Positions 8,907 through 17,149 of a stretch of 17,149 nt of DNA are shown here, in pieces. The notes under the pieces were generated by a model. It searched no databases. It had not been told where the DNA came from and saw only the letters and a list, made by a program, of their open reading frames with translations. Source of the stretch: Conidiobolus incongruus B7586 (taxonomy: Eukaryota; Entomophthoromycota; Entomophthoromycetes; Entomophthorales; Conidiobolaceae); the NCBI GenBank assembly GCA_000697335.1, contig JNEM01011999.1, forward strand, positions 1 to 17,149, written 5' to 3'. The translations under genes were made by a program, and so were the position numbers. Within the stretch, counting starts at the first letter, position 1, and the number at the start of each line of letters is the position of its first letter.

Positions 8907-9155
8907 GTTTATTTTTCATTATGATAACATAATTAATAATTCATCAATTTCACAGCCGTTTTACTTTCCAGAGAAAACGAATATTAGAAAAATAGAAAAA
9001 TATTATAATTCTTTTAAGTACAATGCAAGATCAATAAAATTAAAAATACAACCAATAATATAAAAATCTTCGAAAGTTATCGATCAAGATATAAATGTTA
9101 TTAATACAAATTGATGGTTTAGTTCATACAAACTATATAAAACTTGGAAAATTTT

Positions 9156-11415
9156 TTAAGACTGACGCTGTTTCTTCTGGTTGGGATCTTGCTCAGGGGG
9201 TGCAGGGGGTTGCTGCAAATGGGGTGGATATGGTGCATATGGTTGGTGAGGTGGTGGTGGAGGGGGGTGACCATATCCGGGAGGTGGTGGTGGCATATAG
9301 TGAGGAGGTGGTGGATGAGGATAATCAGGCGGAGGCATATGATAACCAGCCTATAATCAAATTAGTAATGTATCAAATATTTGAATAAAATTTACTTACT
9401 GGAGGCATGCCATGAGGTGGGATATAATGAGGGCCGGCATTAGATTCGGGTCTAAAAATATTGGTTAGTAAATGTACAATGTGTGAAAAAAAATTGTACT
9501 TACGCAGTAAGACCAGTTTTACGATGAATGGCATCGATTTGATCGTCAACAGTGTGACCACCAGGTCCTCGTTTAACATTAGGATTCGCTCCACCAGGTA
9601 GTTTTTGAGAGTGGCCATCCCAGATAGGACGCTCTTTTTCCAATCTACGCCTTCTTTCTTCATCTTCCTTAAGCTAAACTAGATTTAAAACCTGATAATT
9701 AAAATCAAATTTTTTAGTTACTTTGTTTTTAGCAATTTCTTCGGGAGTATCGAAAATATCTGGTCTTCTTTCTGCAAGGCGGCCCAAGTTGCGAGTCCAA
9801 TCAGCACCTAAACGAAATCATTAGTATATTGCAAAGATATTTTAAATAGAAGCGATAATTACTTGAATTGACCAAATTAGTTGTACTATTTCTTGCTTCG
9901 TAAATTTCTCTTTGTCTTCTATGCTTAGGATCCAATAACTCAATTTTGATATGCTTTTCGATTTCGGAAACGGGGAAGGGTTGATTACAGTATGGACAAA
10001 TTTGAGTTGATTCTTGAACTTGGATTGCTTGTTTGACTAAAAGTAGATGTTAGCTAAGATTGAAAACAATTTAGTATCAATTTACCTTTTGGAACGTAAT
10101 CTCTCTTAATTTTAACTGGTCCTGAGTAATCAGGAACCTTAACTTGTTCATCTTGAGGTGGTGGAGGTTGTTCATAGTCATCTTCCATCTATAAATTTAT
10201 TAGAAATAAATCAATATATTACATATTAAAAACTTACATCGACTTCCATATCGTCAACTTGATCTTCATCTTTTGCAACAATTTCATCAATAATGGATGA
10301 TTTCTTTTGAGCTAGAGTCATGCTTTCAAGTTCCTTTAATGTAGTAGGCATAGGGAATTCAACACTATTATCTTCTTCAGTAAATTCAAGAGTTTGTACA
10401 ACGACAAAATCGTGCCAATCAATGGAAGCGTATAAAGCTAAACATCTGCTGTCAATAAAAATATATTTATATAAATTCATCAAATTACCTCTATCTTTTT
10501 CTTCCTTTTCAGCTTGCTTCTTTCTGACTTCATCCTCGTATAATGTGAATTCAACTCGATCATTAACTCTATCTAGAACCTAAAAAACATCGAAGTTAAT
10601 ATGTGTTAATATAGATTAATGCTAATTAACTTACTCTGAAAGGTTCTTCACTATTAATTTTCAATCTTTCCAATAATTGTGTGGGTGGTTTGATTACATT
10701 GGAATATTGTTCAACAAGCTTCATAAAATAATTAAATAAACTATGAGTGGGTTTCAAGAAATCGAACTGAAAATTCCTCTGTTCTTTTGCAGAAATAGTG
10801 TGTAGAAATGGTCTACCGTTACGGGCAACAAATTGAGCAGTGAGTTTTAGGATATCCCTATTAAACTACGGTTAGATTTGAATTAATTCAATTAGCGAAA
10901 TAATGTCTTACAAATCTTGAGCAGAAATAGCAGGCAAGTCATTCATAAACTCAAAAGGAGGCGGGCGCTTAGGGGGTAGTTTCTCTTTAACTGGCTCAGG
11001 AACAGATTTTGTTTCTGGGGTGATAGCTTCCTGTTTTTCCAGAGTTGCTTCTAAAACCGAAAAGTAGGTTAAAAATAATTAGAAAAGCAAAGTATAAAGT
11101 TAGTTACCTCCAGATCTGAATTTAGCGACCATATGCTGATAATAAGAATGATAAGGATCGGTAGTCCATAAGAAAGATAATTTTGAATTGGCTTTATTAT
11201 TTTCTTTCAAAAGCGCTTCTAACTGTATGCCACCTTTTGCCACATGAGAACTAGTAGTATCAATGATTTCTGAACAAAAAAGTTAGTATTAAATAAATAT
11301 AATAAATTAATAAACATGTACTTCGAATGTCTGGCGGAGGATAAATAATTCCTGATAATTCTTCAGTTTTGGTTGGGGTTGAATTACTTATTGGCGATAC
11401 TGTTTCAGATGTCAT
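9156..11415 (-). CDS. SF3A1: Splicing factor 3A subunit 1 (SF3A1/Prp21 family)
   Basis: Twelve exons (11322-11415, 11108-11269, 10912-11050, 10635-10857, 10489-10579, 10238-10437, 10086-10188, 9863-10036, 9722-9807, 9504-9673, 9400-9451, 9156-9350) join in frame to 562 residues. Introns are 48-57 nt. SF3A1 is the scaffold of the SF3a complex of the U2 snRNP and helps tether U2 at the branch site; it acts in the nucleus. Two SURP domains are clear: about 28-85 (IIYPPPDIR...DPYHSYYQHM) and 132-183 (LTAQFVARNGRPFL...SLFNYFMKLVEQY). The Prp21-type central region follows, with IDWHDFVVV at 242-250, LAERRPDIF at 406-414 and WDGHS at 442-446. A CPYC...H motif lies at 351-366. The end is a Pro/Tyr/His-rich tail closing with KKQRQS. 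The ubiquitin-like domain that ends human SF3A1 (793 residues) is absent. The start ATG at 11413-11415 is the first Met of the frame, with the SURP domain soon after. Confidence 0.95.
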
Positions 11416-12690
11416 TTTTGATTTTGAATTCTATATATAATTATTTGATTTACAAAATTTGTTAATATGATATTGCTAACTATTGATCAATTAGAAATTT
11501 AAATTTGTTGGATTATAAAATGGCCTGAATCATTACATTTAATATCGATTCTTATAATCATTGGGAATATTTCACAATTTATGGGATTGATAATTAGAAT
11601 TACAAACTCTGATTTAATTTGAGACTAGTTCCAAATGTATATCATATTATCAAATATCAATATAAATAGTGAATTATTATTTAAATGGCAATCGGCCATT
11701 ACTCAGTATGATTTGATTTCCTTAACTATATATTTACATATTTATATACTTATATATTTATATATTATTATAATAATTTATATCTTTGATATTTTTTGAA
11801 AATATTGTTTGAAACACTCGAGTTCGGAGAATAATACTATTAATAGTGTAATATATTTACAAATTTGAAGTTTTTATTAATATCTTATATAATTCAGTAT
11901 GTCTATAGGCTATTTTAAAACCATTTATTGAATCTAAACTTGACAATTTTCAAATTAAAACATTTGCCCTTTATTTGAAATACTCAATACAGTTATTTAT
12001 TCAAACATGACTTTTTAATCATTAATATTCTTTTATCATCATTTTTCATTTATATTTAAATTAATAATGTTTGATCTTTATATTAAATATAAAAATTTTG
12101 ATATCTTGATTTAAGTCATTTCTTTTTATGAATTATTTTAATCTAATTTAAAGAATATAAATTAATTACAATAATAGTAATTTCATTCCTTAAATCCTAT
12201 CAAATATTTAATATATTGAAACAATGAAAGTGCTTCATTTTAATATCCTCGTTATTAATACATAATATTTAGCAGTGTATACATATGAAGCGAAGTTATA
12301 GAACTTTGAGTAATGATATTGACTATTAGACAATGATGACTATGTTTTTAAAATTTTTTAATGGTATTACTTGAAGTGATCTCGAAACACCCTTTCTATA
12401 ATTCAATTAACTAATACATCTTAATGATTATAGCAGATTTAATATAAATATTCAATTTTATATATTTTAAAATAAAAAATCAAGTTGAAAAACCATACGT
12501 TTAAAGAAATATATATGTTAATTTAGTAATAATATATAGCATTAATCAGATTATTTTTAATGAATATATTAATACTTCATTTCTATATTAATTGCATAGT
12601 GATTTAATATATTTTCATATAAAGATAATTTAAAATTTAAAAATTTTAACTAACCAAATCTCAGTTAAAAGTTTATATATTACAATGAAA
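11416..12690. other. AT-rich intergenic region upstream of SF3A1
   Basis: This lies upstream of SF3A1 and downstream of the Rpp14-like gene, both on the minus strand. It should hold the SF3A1 promoter: a TATATATA string lies on the minus strand at about 11431-11438, close to the start codon. A low-complexity TATAT/TTA stretch occurs at about 11725-11790. No gene is seen. Confidence 0.5.
11725..11790. repeat. Low-complexity TATATTTATA-type stretch
   Basis: Imperfect, drifting copies of a TATATTTATA-like unit follow each other, with almost no G or C. It appears to be simple-sequence expansion and has no sign of function. Confidence 0.5.
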
Positions 12691-13127
12691 TCAAATAGAA
12701 TTTGATACAAGCATTGAATAAGGAGAAGTAGATAGAATATCAAAGCAGAAAGGAATGCCATCTTCTTCACTTTGGTAACACGTTAAGCTAATTAATAGTT
12801 CTTCTTTATTTCTATTAATTTATTAGTTATCAATAGTTTTATGAATTTAATGTCAACTTACTGATGCGGTACCCTTAATAAGAATCTATCTTGATCTAGA
12901 GCGCGCAATAGATCCACTTGAATCCCAGAAGAATTATTACCGTACATCGATGTAATAGCTTTAGTTATGTGACCTCGTATACATAATAAATCCATATCAA
13001 ATATTTTATGATCAGAATTTTGTCTAGAATTATGTTAGTTTAATAAATTTATAGAATATAAAAAAGAATACATTTTAATTAGAGCATATTGATAAGATGG
13101 TTGTCTAATAGGAGCAAAGTGCTTCAT
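12691..13127 (-). CDS. Ribonuclease P/MRP subunit, Rpp14-like (Pop5/Rpp14 family)
   Basis: Three exons (13072-13127, 12862-13023, 12691-12811) join in phase to 112 residues; the introns are 48 nt (with an AACTAAC branch site and TTCTAG acceptor) and 50 nt (GTAAGT donor). The protein starts MKHFAPIRQPSYQYALIK and ends FCFDILSTSPYSMLVSNSI. The middle has IRGHITKAITSMYGNNSSGI, then LLRALDQDRFLLRVP and ELLISLTCY. This order matches human Rpp14 (124 residues): a helix ending AVKDLFGE, then ILTYEEKTLSAILRI, an SSLTLLG helix and a last strand RVIQVSPFLLALSG. Rpp14 is a small protein of nuclear RNase P and RNase MRP, which mature tRNA and rRNA. The end SP-x-x-x-L fits Rpp14 better than its paralogue Pop5. 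No exon is long enough to appear in a simple ORF scan. The assignment rests on remembered family sequence. Confidence 0.68.
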
Positions 13128-14126
13128 TGAATCAAATTATGTCTGATAAAAAATAGATTGTACATTTTCAATATCTCAGGCTTCACTAATATTTATTCTG
13201 TAAATGGTAATTTCAAATTTTATGGGATGGATATTCTGTGATAAATTACAATTTTGTTTACAATTATAAAAATTATTTATTAAATTTTATTTCAACCAAA
13301 TATATATTATAAAACCGATAAAACTCTCATCATTGTTGATTCATATATATTTTATTAATTATTAAATACACTACTAGATAGAATTAATTTTATATTTCAA
13401 TACTAAATATATTTTTTTGATCATAATGGACTATTGCTAAATTTTAAGAATTATGTGAATAACTAGAAATATTGGAATTTAATATAGCCAAATAGAGATT
13501 TAATACACGAATATCAAAATTTTGGAAATTATCAGTAAATAATATTTTAAGTATGTGATAAGCGCTTTCTAGTATTTTAAATTGTCACAATATTTAATCA
13601 ATTTGTGAAAAGATTTATAACCTGATTAAACTATTAGGTTGTTATTTCAAGTCAATTGCCACATATATGCTGTTCAACCTGAGTCATTCATTTAATTTTG
13701 CTTATTAACTATCTAACTCTATCTTTCGGTTTATCTTATTTTATATCTGATTTAAGTCGCTTATATAATCGCTTATGCCATCATCCCGCCCTGATAACCT
13801 TATATAATTGATACTTGCATATTTTCAAACATTTAACTATGATGAATAAACAATAACAATAACAGAAAAGTGTGGATTATTTTGATAGCTTTTTTTATGT
13901 TAAAAATTATTCTTGGATTTTTAGTAAAATCAAAATAAGTCCTAAACCTAGAAACAAGGGACCAATTTAACTAATCTAAATCACAAAGTAATACAGTATA
14001 ACACTTCAAAGTTTCTCAAATTGTTAATCAATCAAATTTTATATCATTTAAAAGCTAAGTATATTTATCAAGTTGCTATTATTATCTAAATATAGTCAAT
14101 CTGCGACAAACTAATTATATAAACTA
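13128..14126. other. AT-rich intergenic region
   Basis: This should include the promoter of the Rpp14-like gene. A patch of more mixed composition lies at about 13620-13810, with paired CGCTTATATAATCGCTTA words and a GGGCGGG on the minus strand, possibly regulatory. No gene is seen. Confidence 0.45.
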
Positions 14127-14366
14127 TTATTTCTTAATATAAATTGCAATATAAAAATGATTATAAACCCTGTGATGTGTAACGAGATTAGCTAAGAGTA
14201 TTAATGCCAGCTCCAACATTTCGCCACGATGGTCAGAGATATAAGTAACTATGTGATCTACAACTCTAGAGGCCAAGAGGATCAGTTGAGTCGTGATGGC
14301 TATCCGATTAAGTTCATCATATGGAATTTATTGCAAATTGGGCAAATTGGAACGAATGAGAGCCAT
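14127..14366 (-). pseudogene. Membrane-hairpin fragment resembling the duplicated gene
   Basis: From ATG 14364-14366 the frame reads MALIRSNLPNLQ, a TAA, then DELNRIAITTQLILLASRVV, a polar turn (ISDHRGEM), LELALILLANLVTHHRVYN, and a TAA at 14127-14129. Two hydrophobic segments around a short polar loop, the second starting L-E-L, follow the same layout as the right copy at 6019-6437; NLP also precedes the hairpin in both. Sequence identity is low, so common descent is only a suggestion. One in-frame stop and no further spans point to a dead fragment. GC content is higher here than in the flanks, as expected of former coding DNA. Confidence 0.3.
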
Positions 14367-14962
14367 GCTGTGAAATTATGTAGTAATGAGTAAAAAAATA
14401 AAGTTGTAGTAGAATTGATTTTATTATTGAAATAAGTATGTTGGATAATATAATTGGTAATAAGATAACGGATGATTTTAGTAACACTAAGGTAGAGATG
14501 TTACTCTTTGGAAGTGATGGATGCAGAAGAGGATAATTGGCAGTAGAAGTGTAATTTTGAATGGATACCAAAATCAAGCTTCCATGATAGAAGCTACTAG
14601 CGTATTTAAAGGTATTTTAAGAGTTTGTGGAGATGTGGCTGTGCAATGGTGTATCCTTGAGATGGTTCTCGGTACTGGTTCCTTGTTCTTGTTTATCCAA
14701 GGGAACAGCTTGCGACATGATGTTAATTTTAGCCAGTATAATACATTATTTGTTTACCATATTTTATTTCAAGTGGAATTACACCATATTTTTTTTTCAT
14801 ATATTCTCCAATTTGATTTTGATATAACACTTTTGTCTGCTTATAATTAAATTGGTCTAAAGTTGATAAAATTTGATCATCCTTATCCAAGCCCTGAATG
14901 GAGTCCAGAGACCCCAAAGAGGTAAACCCTAACACCAATCTTGGAATACTAGCTTGATTCAT
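14367..14962 (-). pseudogene. Unresolved coding-like remnants
   Basis: Several frames are open on the minus strand: a 77-codon frame from 14962 (MNQASIPRLVLGFTSLGSLD, ending at 14729), a short one with MSQAVPLDKQEQG from about 14721, and one with FYHGSLILVSIQNYTSTANY in the 14500s. The plus strand is also open for 109 codons from 14521, with a hydrophobic middle. Neither strand can be preferred: no splice set joins the pieces and no known family appears. The higher GC content than the flanks suggests former coding sequence, perhaps the 5' part of the fragment at 14127-14366. Confidence 0.25.
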
Positions 14963-14966
14963 TGTT

Positions 14967-17149
14967 AAATAATAAAGGAGTATAGTTTTAGTGGTATTGA
15001 TGTCTTAACCCATTTTTAAATGATATTAGAGAAGTCTAAAGCTCTTAGTTGATCCAGTATATACAAATAATTATCAATTTTCATTATATATCTACTTGAT
15101 ATGATATTGGCTATATATTATTACTTTGCACCAAAGGTATTATTTAGTTTTATTTAATATACTTTCCTTAAATTTATAATAAGACTATTTTAATATTCTA
15201 CTTACATTTTAGCTTTTAATATATTTATTGGATCCTGTTAATATATTCTGAGTCTCAAAGTCAAGAAATAATACAAAATGATTTTACATTAAATTATAAT
15301 TAGCTAAGTGTCATATTTAACTTTATAGTATTTCTATTATTTTCTTACTTTTTTCTTTTTCTTTTCTTGCTTATTATATTTTTATAACAGATTTTTCTAG
15401 AGATTATATAAGTAATTTTTAGTTATATTAACAAATATAATAACCCGTTTTTATTTTTTATTTAATAATCAAAATAAAAAAGAGTAATTTTCTTTCAAAG
15501 CTTATATAAAGATTAAAAGTTGAAATTTTAATTTTCCAAATCCAATGGTATAGTAAGTATAAATAAAATAATTACCAATTTTTTTTTAAAAAATAATCAC
15601 TATAATTATTTAATAATCGCCTAATTACAAAAATTAACTCATTGTTTAAATAAATAAAATAAAAAATACTGAATATATTTTTGATATTTAATATGAATAA
15701 TAATCAATCTAATTTTACTTTCTTACCTTTATATTTGTGTTTGTAATTCTTTTAGAACATTTATTATTTTGAATTTTTAAAAATAATATAGCTATATATT
15801 AAGTGTTGTTTATAATTACTATATTTCAGTTTTGTTGTTTAAGTAATTTATATATTTATCTTTTATTTTTTTGATCAAAATATATTATTTCTTATAGCTT
15901 GAAAAAAATATTTGAGTTTTTTTATTTGATTTGATTATTTAATCAATTTTTGAGAGGTTTAAAAAATTCTATTTATTTTGCTTTTCATATAAATTAATAT
16001 ATATATCTTTAATTTCATTCTCTCTCAATATTTTTTTCCATTAAGTATAAATTAACATTCTATATAATATAATGATATTAATTTATAAAGATTTGTTATT
16101 GGTTTCCTTGGTGAATTTAGTATTAAAACAACTAAACTTTGTATTTTTTCTAACAATTAATTTAAAAGATATATATTAGCTTGCAAAAATAAGTCATAAA
16201 ATTAAAAATATAAATATTTCTATTAATATCTTAATCAATTCTAGTTTAAATAAACTTATATTAAACTATGCAATTAATATATTTTTTTTATTTATAATAT
16301 ATTATATAAAGTTAAATTTAATTAATTATTAATTGATATATTAAAATTAAAAGTATATTTAAAATAAGTTATAAATTTGTAGGTTTTAGTGTTGATAAAA
16401 AAATTAATATTTAGTATATCTACCTTTTGCTTTTCTTACCTTTTTATGTTTATAAGGTATAAAGTTAACTAACTTTTTATATTAAACAAAACTAATATTA
16501 TTTTAAGTTTTTTAAATATATTTTTAAAGTTAATTTGAATTTTTTATTAAAAGAAAAGCTTTAATTAATTTTTTTAATTAATTATAAAAATATTTAATTA
16601 AGTTAAAATTAAAAAAATAAAGAAGTTATTTTATAATAGTTATTTTGTTATTTTTAAGTTATTTAATAATAGAATTTATAATATAGTAAAAAGTATCATC
16701 TTATTAAAAAATAATGTTTGATTTATTTAACTTATATTATTTAATGATTTTTTTTAATTTATTTTTTGAAATATTTTAATATATCTCAATATTAGTTTCT
16801 TTATTAACTTTATAAATATATTTTATACTTCAAGATAATATATATCTTTAAATTATAATTAACCTATCATTATATTTTTAGGTTATAATAATATAATAAT
16901 TATAAAATAATTTTTTATTTTTTTTATAATATTTAACTATTTTATTAAATTTATTAAAATATATTTTTGTTTCATTAAACTAAATAATTTTAATTAATTT
17001 TAATTTAATTTTAATATTAATATTTAAACTCTTACTTAACTTTATAATAAAACTTTTTTAATTAAAGATGTTTTTTTAATTGTAAATGATATTTATTTTA
17101 ATATAAAATATATATAATAATATTATTAATAATTAATATTCTTATATAG
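14967..17149. other. Extremely AT-rich, gene-free tail
   Basis: No gene or RNA is seen. A+T rises toward the end; the row at 16561-16620 has only one G or C in 60 bases. A pyrimidine tract lies at about 15341-15369. Poly-A/poly-T runs and TTTAAT/TTAATT words dominate. This may be a mutational desert, a heterochromatic or centromere-flanking stretch, or simply neutral decay; the sequence does not decide. Confidence 0.6.

Noticed and set aside
9095-9388. Plus-strand Gly/Val/Trp-rich frames opposite the SF3A1 tail
   Set aside because: They arise from the complement of Pro codons in exon 12 and intron 11 of SF3A1.
10320-10583. Plus-strand Ser-rich frame of 87 codons
   Set aside because: It is antisense to SF3A1 exons 5-6, whose protein is strongly conserved.
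1-17149. CRISPR array, bacterial operon or phage-like gene cluster
   Set aside because: There are no spaced direct repeats, no Shine-Dalgarno pattern and no bacterial gene; splicing and a polymerase III tRNA gene show a eukaryote.

Overview
The window looks like nuclear DNA of an AT-rich, intron-bearing fungus, probably an early-diverging lineage. The evidence is roughly three-quarters A+T, GT-AG introns of only 48-59 nt with TACTAA(C)-like branch sites close to the acceptor, an intronless kelch-repeat membrane protein, and clear homologues of the splicing factor SF3A1 and of an RNase P/MRP Rpp14-type subunit. A Conidiobolus-like fungus would fit, but that is inference from memory; no species can be fixed from the sequence alone.

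Layout: (1) 1-434 is one arm of an inverted duplication, carrying the start of a putative membrane-protein gene. (2) 496-2168 is AT-rich DNA, with a TATA-like box and a short palindrome ahead of the kelch gene. (3) 2169-3818 (+) is an intact 549-residue kelch protein with a signal peptide, one membrane span and a cytoplasmic tail. (4) 4692 to about 5310 (-) is a four-exon acidic gene of unknown function whose 5' end is unresolved. (5) 6019-6668 (-) is the second, longer arm of the inverted duplication, followed by a tRNA-Glu(CTC) at 6819-6890. (6) 8091-8906 (+) is a decayed multi-span membrane protein gene. (7) 9156-11415 (-) is SF3A1 in 12 exons, for which every exon boundary could be placed. 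(8) 12691-13127 (-) is a three-exon, 112-residue Rpp14-like gene that single-frame ORF searches miss. (9) 14127-14962 holds broken coding remnants, one of which resembles the membrane hairpin of the duplicated gene. (10) From about 15000 to the end the DNA is extremely AT-rich, with no gene seen.

The intact housekeeping genes act in RNA metabolism: branch-site recognition in the U2 snRNP (SF3A1), tRNA/rRNA processing (Rpp14-like) and tRNA-Glu itself. They are neighbours rather than an operon. The accessory part is a set of membrane-protein genes in various stages of duplication and decay. The main unusual signals are the inverted duplication, whose arms are almost identical for 316 bp and then drop abruptly to about 83% identity within the reading frame; an SF3A1 that lacks the C-terminal ubiquitin-like domain but has a CxxC...H motif; a stop-free intron with a length divisible by three inside SF3A1; and two uncharacterised genes assembled here by hand from exons.
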